In this document: piece by piece, positions 35,201 to 46,746 of the stretch | Position numbering within the stretch: position 1 is the first letter of the stretch | How the letters are laid out: the number at the start of each line of letters is the position of its first letter | DNA from: Otis tarda | Taxonomy: Eukaryota > Chordata > Aves > Otidiformes > Otididae | Assembly (NCBI GenBank): GCA_026413225.1 | Contig: CM048591.1 | Location: 39,153,803-39,217,802, forward strand | DNA length: 64,000 nt | Direction: 5' to 3' | The notes under the pieces: generated by a model | Told to the model about the DNA's origin: nothing | What the model saw: only the letters and a program-made list of their open reading frames with translations | The model's database searches: none | Translations under genes and position numbers: made by a program

Positions 35201-38200
35201 TACTTTCAACATAGCTGCTTGTGGTTGAGATGTGTTAGTGTGTCCAGTTTTATATCGTAGTGTGTCCAGTTTTATATCGTCGAAGGACAGTTCAGATGGT
35301 CATCTGTAAATGGGCACAACTGTCCAGTGGAGACTGGACACCTGGGGCAAATTAGTCTGGAACTAGTATTGAGAGTGATAGGTTGGTCCAACACCACTTT
35401 TAAGGAAGTGGTTACTGTAAGAGTATGTGAATGGTATCGTTCATGTAAATGAATAAAGAAAGCTAATTCGACAGTAGATCAGAAGAGGTAAACAGCAGAT
35501 GCAGATTGCGAATTGTGTCCCTGTTCTTGACTTGCTTTAAGTAATTTAATAGGAAGCAGTAGGTATCCATATGGATGCTGACTGTGGAAGAAGTCAAGGT
35601 GATTCACTGCCATCATGTTTGGGAAAGTTGCACGTTATTGCATATTCATGTGCATGGGACTATATAAAAGCTGCAAGTGAGGACATTCTTTTTCTGACTG
35701 TCATAGCTACAAAGTGTTGAAATGTGAGGAGTCATTTAGGGATACGCCTATTTTCTACTGTCCTGGTCTCTGAAGTCCTTTGATGACACTATAGCAAGGG
35801 TAGAAAGGTTTAACCAGCCCCAGGCAAAAGCAGGGCAAGTGGCGCTCATTCAGAAACCTGAAGACTTGCCAGAGTTACCTCGTGACCACATTTACATTTA
35901 AGAAGCCAAATAGCCTTTTCATTGTTGCCCAGCATGGACCGTATGATAATTGAAAATTGAAGGGTAAATCTCACCATCAGACTGGCGTGTCAAAGTGGAC
36001 AGAATGTCCATAACTTGAACAGCCAAATATAGGAATAATATTAAATCTATTTCGATGTTGGCTGAAAGTGTTCTTTTGAGAATTAGTTAATTACAGGGGT
36101 TTTTCTCCTGGAAGATAAAGTGCCTTAACTTTGAATATTTGGAGAGAAACTGAGCTTTTATTTAAACGTATAGGGAAAAGTAGCTCCATTTATCTTGAAG
36201 AGAGATCTTGCCAATAAAACTAATGACTAGTAGCATTGTAAGGTTTAGAAAAGGCCAAACCATCATGCAAGAGGTAGAGGAGGTGCGGTTTGTTGATTAC
36301 TACATGCGTGGTCAATGGATTTGCCTCTTGTAAAACGTCATTCTATTTTTCTCCTAGCAGTGCTATATGTTATACACAGAAGAAGAGGAATGTGCATCTG
36401 AACAGAGGAAGAACTTCACGCTCATGAATTTTATTCATGGCCTGGAATGTTGATAGTTAAAGGCGTGGAGAATGTTAATACCCTTCATGTTCTGCAATTT
36501 GCAACTGTAATTTCTTCCCTTGTGTGCATGATGACAGAAGGTTCTGAAATGTGCATTGAATATTCCCCTCAGGATGTTCCCCCCTGTTCCTTGTGCCTCA
36601 AGCACTGCTGTCAGTTAGTTAAATGCATGTTTTGTAATAGCTTCACAAACAGCCCCTCTAGAGCATCTGTGGCTCCTCTTCGTTAGTGTGAGCCTGAGTG
36701 GTACTGTTGAAAATGTACCTTTCTAATGTTCATTTTACTGATACTTTACTTTATTGTAAAATGAGCAAGTCTTGTAGATTAACAGCGGTAGTTCAGAAGT
36801 AAAAAATTACTTCGTATCTCCTTAGGTATATTGATGGAAAAAAGGCAGGTACTCTTGAGAGCCTGCAAGTATAGTATGGTAATTTCAGCTGGTATTTGAT
36901 TGTGAAAAATAACAGAAAGCTTTAAAAAAAAAAAAACAAAACACACACAAAAAAAAAACAACCAAAAACCAAACACACAAAAAAAACCCAAAAACCCCCC
37001 AAACCCAACAAAAAACAAAACAAAACAACAAAAAAGAAAACCACAAAAAACCCCCACTCACTACAGCGAGGCATGCATCTTGTAGTTTGCATATTGCACA
37101 TCGTGATAATGTGATGTCTATCCAATGAAAATATATAAAATGATGAATATCCAATGTAAATGATATGTGATGAATATGCAATTAAAGTGTTCAAGGTCAG
37201 GTCAGACAGGGCTTTGAGCAATGTGATTTAGTGAAAGATGTCCCTGCTTCCAACCCAAACTGTTCTATGTTTCTATGAAGAAAAAAAAAAAGGTGGAGCA
37301 AAGGGCTGAAAAAAGGTGGACTTGCCACTAATATAATTGTTTAGTAAAGTGTAGAAAAGGTCTTGTTACAGGGACGGAAATACAAAGGAAATGGTGAAAG
37401 AGTTTCTGCTACGGCACATTGTGAAGTTTGTCTCAAAGGGGAAAAAAAAAAGAATATTTCATTGCTGTTTAGCAGTTCTTCTTTTCCTGCCAGAAGCAGA
37501 AAAGATCAGGCAAGAGTATTGAAGGCTGTCTCTTGTACAAGAGACCATATGTATCTGATCAGCGTATGTAGGCTCACAGGAGGATCCTGGCTTTATTAGT
37601 TGCTGTGTGTTAGCTTGGGCCCTGGTTCTAGGGAGTGATCTGATGGTACAGTTACAATGATTTATTCTTGCTCCTTCCTTTAACCCACCAGTGGCATGTC
37701 ATTTCTTACCTGGCTCTGAAAACAGCCAGCACAAAGGAGCAGGGAAGTAGTTGCTTCTTAGCTCCCAGAAGAGATTTAGTTTCCTAAGCTAGTTGTTGAA
37801 GCCCAGTAAGGGGCAACATGTGGCTGAAGGTGTATATGGGAAAGTGGTTTTCTTCTGTTTTGGCAATAGCTTAGCTTTGTAGTGACATTAACCTATACTT
37901 TTGGGGTGATGATAGGGCAGAAGTTTTTTAAGTCCTCAGAGGCTCTATGTGGATGCTAGCAAGCTTATGTCAACAGATATACATTTAGTTCTATGTAAAA
38001 AATGCTCATCAAGTTCCATGTGCTTTCCAGGCAGATAGCCCTTAGGTGCATGAGCAAAAAGGGTGTATTAGGTGTTGAAAGGAATTGAAATCTCAGTTGG
38101 TGTGGGAAAGAGATATTTTCCACAGTTTAAAGGCTGCCCACAACATTTTTCTATCTAAATTTTATGCCAGATTCAGTCCAAAATAACTTGACCCTGAGGA

Positions 38201-41200
38201 AGAGTACCTTCTCTGAGAAGGGACATCAGTGCAGAGCTACTTTAAAGATTGTGTTCCAAGGTATTTTCTAGTTATTATGGCTTTAAAAAAAACCAAACAA
38301 ACATAAAAAACACCCCGTCATTACTATCACCAACAAACTGAAGACCTGTCTGTCTGACACAAGTTATCTAAGATTACTTGAGTAGACAATAATGTTTACA
38401 TTACTCCTATGATCAACATAATAAGCTTTCAAAGATATCAACGGCTTTTACAGCATGTCTTTGAGCTCCTGTCACCAGAACAGCTGCTTGCAGCATATGG
38501 CTCTGTAACTGTCAGGTTCCCCTTCCTCAGCATGGCCTGTAATTCTAAGGCACTGATTAAGGGAACGGTATTACTGCCACTTTTCCCTTCATCTGACACT
38601 TCCTCATTTGGGAGACCAGGTGTGTAGTCAACTAATAATTTTCTACCAAACTTCTTGGAGGTTTAGTTGGAGTTAACAGGACTGTCAAAAGGAGAACTAG
38701 GCAAATTCTATGGCTAGGTAACTCACCAACAGTTATCTTTTCAATAATTCTTCCATTTTAGATTGGAGACTGATCCTTTTGGGAGAGAGGAACTGAGGGA
38801 CAGTTGGGCTCTTCCTTTTTCCCCTGAACTTTTCAGAAGCCTGTTGAAGAGAAAAGGGAAGACTGGAGACAGACACAGCAGACGTTTTTCTCTGGTTTTC
38901 AAGCTTCTTGTTTAGTTTAGTTTTGGGTTTTTTAAAAGTCAGAACATTCAGAAGTCTGCCTACTTTGAACCACCGCTTCTGGTAATTGGCCTCACTATTA
39001 TAGTTTCCAGACTGCAAAGCAAATGGTGGGTGCTGTGAAGGCAATCTGTTAGGCTGTGATGGAGAAAGGATTACTTTAATCCAAATATAGTAAATGCTTT
39101 TCTTGTATTACCTTTTGTAGCTAGTAGTTAACTATCTTTGGGCTGAAGGATTTGGATCCAAAAATAGGGGGAAGAATAATGAAAAAGAGGATAATATGTG
39201 CTCCAAAATACACTTGTAAGTTCTGCTTTAAATTTCTCTGCAATGGCCTGCATCTTGTAAAACTCAATACCTAAGGAAATGTGAGTGTGATAATTTGCAA
39301 GGTTTTTTATTTGAGCACTATGTTATGTCATAATGTGTTGTGCAAACTTCGTGCTGTACTAACAATGCAAAGTGTCCGTTATTAATGTGAGTTTTCTTCA
39401 GGTTACATGAAAGGAATAGAAGGCCATACTGTACTTTCAGAGTGGACAAATGTGATTTGAATTATTTTGAATTGGGAGATAAATTGTAAAACGATAGGTG
39501 CTAGGCTGTTCTCAGGTGTTTCAGAAGAGATACAGAAATAGGAGAGACCTTTACATTTGTTTTGGTTTCAAAGCTTTAATTTATTGTATTTTTGTGTGTT
39601 GAAATTTTGAAAATCAGAATTTTTGAATTTTTTTTATTCTCTGGGAACTGTTGTGATTTAATGTTTTAGAACTCTTAATTTGATTGTGGTCCTAGAAACT
39701 CATTCTAGGAAACGGTGAGAGTAACTAAATAGTCATGATACAGATAGGTGCTATGAACGTATCTGTGCTAATACTTTTACAACTTTTATGTTTCACTATA
39801 GGAGAACACAGCTTAAATAAATATATGAATACTTAAACAGACAATGTTAGCTGTGGACAGTGGATTTAGCCCAAATTTTTCCAGTTTTGTTCATGGGTAA
39901 TTTGAGTGTCTTACTACATGTGAAACATCTTTTTTTTCTAGTGTTTCTGATTTTGAGGCTTTTAGACTTCACTAATTTTAGTGTTTGATGACCTATACAG
40001 TTACCACACAGTTATTTAGCCATATTTGAGATACTGGACAATTTCTTATTACCTCTGTTTCCATGGCTTTACAGGAGGTATTCAAAATGTGTTAATTTGA
40101 GAACTCCATTGTGACTATGGGTATTCTTATCTAGCTTTGACAGAGAAGTTGCATGCATTTATTGTAGAAAAGGTAATAGCTGTACTTTCCTTCACTTCAA
40201 CTGAAAACAGTTGATTGTGAGTCCTTTTCGGATTATAGTCATTTGGCAAACATTGAACTTACTTCATGCTGTTCCACGGTGGTGTTAGGTTCATCTGCTC
40301 TAACCCAGAAAGCTGGACAAGCTTCTGATAATACATGAGAACAATGCTTGGTTGTTTTTGTTTTTGGTTTTTTTATTTTTTTTTAATGCAGTGCAGTGTA
40401 TCTTCCTATTTAAGGTACTTCCTTTCCCAAATAATTAAACAAAGGTACCCACATAGATACACTTCTGCAGTCTGAACCTGTACTAAGAGTACTTTGTCAC
40501 TATCAGCAGCTCACTTCTGCTGTGGGCAGGGTTCTTGCCAGCATAATGTTCTGCTCAGAGGCTTTTCCAATGTTACCTGGGAACCAGCTGCTCTTTGTAT
40601 CCACCCTAACGCGCAAAAAAAAAATGAATATATATTTGGTATGATTTGTATAAGTGTTAACTAGATGTTTCATGACTTTTGGTTTACCTCAGTTAATTAC
40701 AGAAAAAAAGTGTTTTCATCTTACTAGGAGGAAGGCTTTGACTTTAATTTTGTACTGCTTATTGGGCTGTCTTAATTGTGGGTTGGGTTGGGTATTCCTC
40801 TTGCTAGCTTGCATGTCAAATCAACTGTGATAAGAAAGAAGCATCTCAGCTATTACATGGAATGCATAATATTCTGACCACTGTCTGTATGGACATGCTT
40901 TAGGTCCCACTAAATTGCTGAGCTATGGTACCAGAATGGACTTTTTGTCAGGTATCGTAAGAGTAAAGATGACCAAATTTTTCCAGATTTGTCTATGCTC
41001 CACTTGACAATAACCATAGAGCTAGTAAGGCTTTATCAGTTTTCTGTTGTAGGTCCACTGGAGTCACCAGTAAAGGCTTTCAGCTAGTATACAAGTCACA
41101 ACTGCATTCACAAATCCATATTTAAAAAAAAAAAACAAACCCCATTTTTCAATATCATTCAGACATAAGGCAAAAAAATATTACTTCAAATACAGAGTAA

Positions 41201-42610
41201 ATAATTGTCCCTTTAAGTCAGGAATGTTACAGAATTGTTATTCTATCAGCTCCTGTTTCATAATTTATCCTCTTCAGGAATTTTTTATCTTCAGAAATGC
41301 TTTTTTTTTCCTTGCTGTAGTTGTGGTTTTGTCTGTTTCACTTTATATGCCACTTTTGTTAATATTTTTAATTTTCTAGGTACGGAATCCGCCCTGAAAA
41401 TGTGATTATATATGGCCAGAGTATAGGAACAGTACCATCTGTGGATCTTGCTGCTAGGTATGAGAGTGCTGCTGTAATTCTTCATTCTCCACTGACCTCA
41501 GGAATGCGAGTAGCTTTTCCTGATACAAAGAAGACCTATTGCTTTGATGCATTCCCAAAGTAAGTTGTAGGATTTTTTTGTTCTGCATGCGTTTTTCTCT
41601 ATTACAGAAGTTTTAGAATAGGGAAACAAGTAATATGGCAAATTCTCAGAAATTTCTTTCAAAGGTTTAAAAAAAACAGGTGGCAAAAAAATCAGAATGA
41701 ATAACAACAATGAGGAACATTTGAATTGAAGGAGTTTACAGACCTTTGCAATTCTCGGTTTTTCATACCTCTAATCATTTCAGTGGGTCTCTGTTAAAGA
41801 AGTAATTAGTTTTCCTATATGTAACCCCTGGTATCACTAATTCTACCAAACAGTTCTAGTCCAGTGAATTGTTAATCTGGGTAACTGTGAACAAAGTCTT
41901 CTGCTTAGTTTTCTGGTCTTTGCTACTTACAGAAACATAAGTAGACCTTAATGGAAGAAAATTCCTGGCATATATTTAAGAACTGTGCTACTACTTGGCC
42001 ATTACAAATCGGTACACGTATCTCAAAGACTTACTTGTATTTTGAGCATCTAACTTGGAAGACTTTTTTTTCCCCATAGATGGACAAACTTTGAGTGCTA
42101 AAGTTCTTTCACTTCTGACAAGCACTTTTTCACTGAAAAACTCTGAAGTAACATTTTCATCAGTCCAGTGACTTTGGTTTTTTTTAAGTGAACATCTGTG
42201 TGTCTTTAAGTGTGCTACTGTAATGGCTTCCAAGGTGTTGATAAGATCTAAGTTTCTAATGATTTAAACTATTTCAGAATTAAATAGTTAAAAATACAAA
42301 GTGTAATTACAAAGTGAAATTAACAGTCTAGTTCTTCAAAAAGATTTAATAAAGCTCCCTGTGTTTACAGATACAATCTTTTTCTTACAGCATTGACAAA
42401 ATTTCTAAAATAACATCTCCTGTGCTAATAATCCATGGGACTGAAGATGAAGTAATTGACTTTTCACATGGCCTAGCATTATTTGAGCGTTGCCAGAGAC
42501 CTGTAGAACCACTGTGGGTAGAAGGAGCGGGCCATAATGATGTGGAACTCTATGGACAGTACCTTGAAAGATTAAAACAGTTTGTGTCACAGGAACTGGT
42601 GAACTTGTAA
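31801..42610 (+). CDS. ABHD17B: ABHD17B, protein depalmitoylase of the alpha/beta hydrolase fold
   Basis: Three coding exons (31801-32267, 41380-41559, 42391-42610) join to 867 nt, or 288 aa plus stop, the same length as human ABHD17B. The N-terminus has a cysteine cluster (Cys10, 11, 14, 15, 18), the site of palmitoylation that tethers the enzyme to membranes. The hydrolase core keeps [12 protein letters not shown] (oxyanion region) and the nucleophile elbow GQSIG with Ser170. It also keeps Asp235 in [10 protein letters not shown] and His264 in EGAGHND, completing the triad. In mammals ABHD17 proteins remove palmitate from N-Ras and PSD-95 at the plasma membrane. Only a couple of residues appear to differ from the human protein as I remember it. 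All junctions are GT-AG and in phase. The ATG has A at -3. Confidence 0.98.
33984..34178 (+). mobile_element. CR1 LINE 3'-end fragment
   Basis: It starts within the ORF2 C-terminus (GTGGTGAAACACTGGAACAC, GATGCCCCATCCCTGGAAAT). It lacks a ~20-bp segment before the CTGATCTA word. It ends AAGGTCCCTTCCAACCCTAA and CATTCTATGATTCTATGA, the CR1 tail. It is in the sense orientation within the ABHD17B intron. Confidence 0.93.
35237..35280. repeat. 22-bp perfect tandem duplication
   Basis: Two identical copies of a 22-bp unit, AGTGTGTCCAGTTTTATATC plus GT, lie at 35237-35258 and 35259-35280. Confidence 0.97.
36924..37057. repeat. A/C-only low-complexity tract
   Basis: 134 bases contain only A and C apart from a single G near 37036. 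The tract is A-runs with embedded C, CA and CCC blocks. The long Phe/Val/Cys-rich minus-strand frames here are by-products of this composition. Confidence 0.95.
37182..37280 (+). mobile_element. CR1 LINE 3'-end fragment, internally deleted
   Basis: It reads GTTCAAGGTCAGGTCAGACA, GGGCTTTGAGCAATGTGATT, GATGTCCCTGCTTCCAACCC and ends CTGTTCTATGTTTCTATGA. The segment between TGTCCCTGCT and TCCAACCC that is normal in CR1 is missing. Confidence 0.88.
41380..41559 (+). CDS. ABHD17B: ABHD17B coding exon 2
   Basis: Runs from acceptor AATTTTCTAG|G to donor CCCAAA|GTAAG (GT at 41560-41561, sharing the G of the printed AAAG). It encodes [16 protein letters not shown] with the nucleophile Ser170, and [14 protein letters not shown]. 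The exon is 180 nt. Confidence 0.96.
41560..42390 (+). other. ABHD17B: ABHD17B intron 3
   Basis: An 831-bp GT-AG intron with no repeat or additional exon recognised. Confidence 0.9.
42391..42610 (+). CDS. ABHD17B: ABHD17B last coding exon
   Basis: Runs from acceptor TTTTTCTTACAG|CATTGAC to stop TAA (42608-42610). Its first base completes Asn216. It carries Asp235 and His264 and ends in FVSQELVNL. Confidence 0.97.
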
Positions 42611-43740
42611 TTTTCTTTGTATATTTACGTGCTTTTTCATTTCACTGCAGAACTGCACGCCTTGGTAAATATGTAACATAAAACCTGAAGGTTGTGTTTT
42701 CAAATCATCTTAGTTGCCTTCATTAAATGTACAGGTAATGATTTGTCAACATAATTAATGAGGGTTTTAATGCCAGTGTTGTAAACTGGAATTACATGAT
42801 CATGCAGTCAAGCTTGGCAGTTCATATTACTTTGTGTGAGGTTTTTTCTTAGATGTACAATAAAAAAAATCACAAGAAGTACTGTATGAAATTTTAATTA
42901 TATAAAATCAAATGCTGTAAAAGTCTTGCCAGTTGCTTTAGCATATCAAAAACAAGTTTATAAATATTTTTTAAACATCTCAAAATGTACTGTGACTTAC
43001 TCTGTTGCACAGGTGTAAATTAAAAAGCAAACTTCTAAGCAGTTGTTCTGTAAAAAAGTAATAGCCATGAAATTTGAGCAAATACTAATGTATGTAATAA
43101 GGATAGACAGTCACTGGAAATGATCCATGCCCTGTTATAGGGGGAGAGGGTCAAAATAGATCTCCCTTTTTTTTTTTTCCCATATTTTTTGTATCTTCTG
43201 TGCTTAGTTTTACTTTAGTTGTTTTGTTCTTGTGTTGTCCCTTATTTTTCAGGTCAAATAAATTTACCCGCTCATCTTCTCGGCAATCTAATCTTGCCAA
43301 AACAATGCTGCAACTTATTGTTGTAACATAAATATCATTCACGATTGCTGCTGGGGCCACTAAGTACTACTTTGAAACCAGTAAGACTTTTAGAACCTAG
43401 AAAGCTTTGTGGACACCGTAGTTTTAAACATTGATTGCATAGAGATGCAATATTTCATTACAAAGAACCTGGAAGTTTATCCAACTTTGTAGTAGACAGT
43501 TTACAAGTTTGCAGTTGTCTGATCAGGCTTACTTTGGATGTTTAGTGTAAAAGCTTATTGTTTTTCGAGTACTGTATAAAATTTTACTAATTGTGCCTGG
43601 ATGGGGGAGGAGGGAGGGTCAAGAAGAGAATGTTGACATTTTTCTATTAACTCATAGTAAAATAAACTTTGTAAGTTGCCTTTTCCTTGAATGCATTTTG
43701 CTTGAACAAAATTATGGAAAATAAACTTAATTATATGTAG
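42611..43740 (+). other. ABHD17B: ABHD17B 3' UTR, probable
   Basis: This AT-rich sequence follows the stop. AATAAA signals occur at 42859-42864, 43257-43262, 43661-43666 and 43720-43725. The last two are close together and are the most likely major end, giving a 3' UTR of about 1.1 kb. Use of the first would give a short form of about 270 nt. This is read from signals only. Confidence 0.55.
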
Positions 43741-44641
43741 CCTATTTGTAAACAAAGTAATATTCCAACAATACACACTGTGCTTCTAATTCTAAGGCCT
43801 TATGTAGTTCAATTGTTCTGCTTGTTTTTTTGTGATTGAGACCATTGTATACTTAAATGTAGCTGCAAATATTGTGAAAACTTTGGTTAAGATGTGTTGA
43901 TTAACAGTAAACAATATTACACACACTTGCTGTTCTTCCTTTCATTTTTTAAAAGAAACAGTAACAGTTGTTTGTGATATCAAAATCATAAGCAACTCCC
44001 CATTTATTCTAGGAAATGTAAGAACTAAAGCATAACCCATTGTTATGAATTGTCAATACACTTCTTTATCAGCAGCTACTATTCTGATCACTCTCCCACC
44101 CCCATGCCTCATCTTACTACTTTCTGCCATTCAGCGTACAGGTTTTCTGCTGTAGAGCTACTTACAAACAATCTTCTGTGGTGAAGTCAAATTTAGTTTT
44201 GTCTGAAATCATCAGTGACTTCTTGTCTTGTGCTCTTTGGTTTGTTAATTGAATAGAAAGAAATTGGTGTTTGTTCTCAAGCAATTGGGTTCTTATTTAT
44301 CATTTTGATCAAATATGCTTCAATGTGTTCTGAATTTGAGATTAGTACTCAGGCACAATAATATTAGACTTAGATTTTCACTCTAATCCAAGATTTTGCA
44401 ATCGGAAGTGTGCTTAAATAGATCTGTAATTCAGCTTTGTTACATCATACTGTATGCACAGTTTGATTTAATTTTCTTACTACCTTCCAGCCACTATCTC
44501 TGATATAGATGGAAATTGTTATCATTAAGTGCTTTCTTTGTGATGAAGGAAGTCTAGTTTGAGGGTCAGAAATTCTCCGAGATTGTATAACTACAATGAT
44601 AAGTGATACAGATTGGCTGATAGTACTGCAAATTGCAGGCA
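43741..44641. other. Unassigned intergenic DNA
   Basis: No gene or repeat is recognised between the probable ABHD17B 3' end and the next CR1 copy. Confidence 0.4.
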
Positions 44642-44937
44642 AATCATAGAGTAGTTTGGGTTGGAAGGGACCTTTAAAGGTCATCCAGTCCAGCCCCCCT
44701 GCAAGAAGCAGGGACATTTCCGGCTAAATCAGGTTGCTCAGAGCCCTGTACAACCTGGCCTTGAATGTTTCCAGGGATGGAGCATCTACCACCAATATGG
44801 GAAACCTGTTCCACTGTTCCACCACCCTAATTGTAAAAAATGTCCAGTCTGAATCTGCTTTCTTCTAGTTTAAAAGTATTAAACCCCCCCTCCCATCCTA
44901 TCACAACAGGCCCTGCTAAAGAATTTCTCCCCAAAAT
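44642..44937 (-). mobile_element. CR1 LINE 3' fragment
   Basis: A minus-strand CR1: ATCATAGAGTAGTTTGGGTT, AGGGACCTTTAAAGGTCATC, GAGCATCTACCACC, TGTTCCACTGTTCC, ATTGTAAAAAATG and CCTATCACAACAGGCCCTGC. It is diverged and has no useful open frame. It stops near 44937 within the ORF2 C-terminal region. Confidence 0.92.
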
Positions 44938-46059
44938 GCTCAAGTGTCATCACAAGAACTATCTGCTCATTATGCTGGGGAATATAATGGCACCCTCTAA
45001 TTGAAATGACAGGAAAGGTGGCATAGCAGTTTTGCTGCTTTTATTTCTGTGTTTTGTTCCAGCAGAACAAAAGGCCTGACTAACTGTGTTTTGTCTTCAG
45101 TAGATGCAGCTGTGCTGGATTACACTGGTAGGTAAAGGTTCTGGTCTCTTTGGCACTTATACATGGTTAATTAATGCCAGTTTATTCTGGTTTGTAGATT
45201 TTTGCAGCTAGATATGAGTTGTTTATTGAAGGAATTAAAATTGGTTTTAGGCACAGCATAGCTTGTATTGAGAATTGGATTATGGCAACAAACTTATTAC
45301 TGACATAAAACAACTATGAGCTGTTGCAGCTAGGAGGAAAACAATTGATATGGTGATTGTCTTGTCCTTATACCATCATTTTGGTGAAATTGACAATGGA
45401 CTGTTGTTTATGTTATAAAAGCAATTGTCTCATGATAAATAAGATTTGATTCAGCATTCATTAACAAGACAATGTCTGTATTTTAGGGAAAAAGAAAAGA
45501 GCATTTTGTGAACCATGTGATCTTATTCAATTTTTTTTTTCTTTAAGAGAAATATTTGATAGTAAAATGTCTTTTTTTGTTCAGGAAACCTTGGCAAATC
45601 AACTTCAAAACCAAATTTATTTCTGTAAAATATGAGATTACCTTCTAAAGGTGGGTATTTTTGGGACATGTTTTGTTGTCTCACATTCCCAGATACATTT
45701 TTAAAAAACAGAAAACCTACCCTCTCTTTACTGTCTGATTGTGACAGCAAAGAATTTTAGCATATGTTCATTTAGCTACTCATATTGACTCATCTCAGAC
45801 TTATTTTCCTTTTCAAGCCTTTTTTTAGTGAAAAAAAAAAATTGTATGTTTACTTTTGGGCTTATTTAATTGGATGGCATTGTGCAGCAGGGCTAGCTCC
45901 TTCATACCTCTCACTATGGAATATTCCAGGTCCTACAGATACAAATTTTTCTCACTATAGAGTAGACATTTGTTAATATCTTAAAGACAAAAATAAGGAA
46001 CATAGTGTTTGAGAACCAGAGGAAAAAGCATCCTGTGTAAGTAGGGGACTGATTGCTTG
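44938..46059. other. Unassigned intergenic DNA
   Basis: No gene or clear repeat is seen. Short frames only. Confidence 0.4.
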
Positions 46060-46746
46060 AAAGCAGCTTTGCAGAAGAGGAGTTGGGGACCCTGGTGGAC
46101 AACAAGCTAACCATGAGCCAGCGCGGCACCCTTGCAGCAGAGACGACCAACAGCATCCCAGGCTGCATTAGGCAGAGACTTGCCAACACGTCCCAAGACA
46201 GGTGGTCCTTCCCTTCTGCTCAGCGCTGTGAGCAGAGACACATCTGGAGTGCTGGGTCCAGTTCTGGGCTCTCCACTGTAAGGAAAATATGGAGGTATGG
46301 AGCACATCCAGTGCAGGCCCACAGCTATGGATGAAGGACTGGAGCATCTGTCATAGGAAGAGAGGCTCAGAGGGCAGGGGCTGTTCAGCCTGGAGAAGAA
46401 AAGTTCTGAGAGGATCTTAACCATGTGTGTGAATATCTGATGGAGGGAGGGAATGGAGAGTGCTAGACTTGCCCCAGTGCTGCCCACTGAGAGGGCAAGA
46501 GGCGATAAGGACACATTGTAAAACAGGAAATCCAATCTGAATACCAAAACCAACTTGTTTGTTTTTTTTTTTTCTCTGAGGGTGGTCAAACACTGGAGTG
46601 GATTGTGGAGGTCTCATCTTTACAGATACTCAGAACCCAGCTGAGTGCAGGCCTGGGGAACCTGCTGTAGCTGACCATGCTCTGAGGAAAAGAGTTGAAC
46701 TACAGGATCACCGTGGATCCCTTTCAGCCTATTCTGTGGTTTCGTG
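46060..46746 (+). mobile_element. Old, diverged CR1 LINE copy
   Basis: It follows the CR1 3' region in the sense direction. Landmarks are GGGGACCCTGGTGGACAACA, AACCATGAGCCAGCGCGGCA, CATCTGGAGTGCTGGGTCCA, GACTGGAGCATCTGTCATAG, GGGCTGTTCAGCCTGGAGAA, AGAGGCGATAAGGACAC and GTGGTCAAACACTGG. It ends CCTATTCTGTGGTTT, a CTGTG-type tail. Many differences and small gaps mark it as older than the 5134-5649 copy and probably another subfamily. Confidence 0.85.

Larger units (their letters stand above)
32268..41379 (+). other. ABHD17B: ABHD17B intron 2
   Basis: This 9.1-kb intron contains two CR1 3'-end fragments (33984-34178 and 37182-37280). It also has a perfect 22-bp tandem duplication (35237-35280) and an A/C-only tract (36924-37057). 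Other open frames are short and unrecognised. Confidence 0.9.

Noticed and set aside
36779-37221. Three overlapping Phe/Val/Cys-rich minus-strand frames
   Set aside because: They are produced by the A/C-only tract and have no protein-like complexity.
46107-46589. 160-codon minus-strand frame
   Set aside because: It is antisense to the old CR1 copy.
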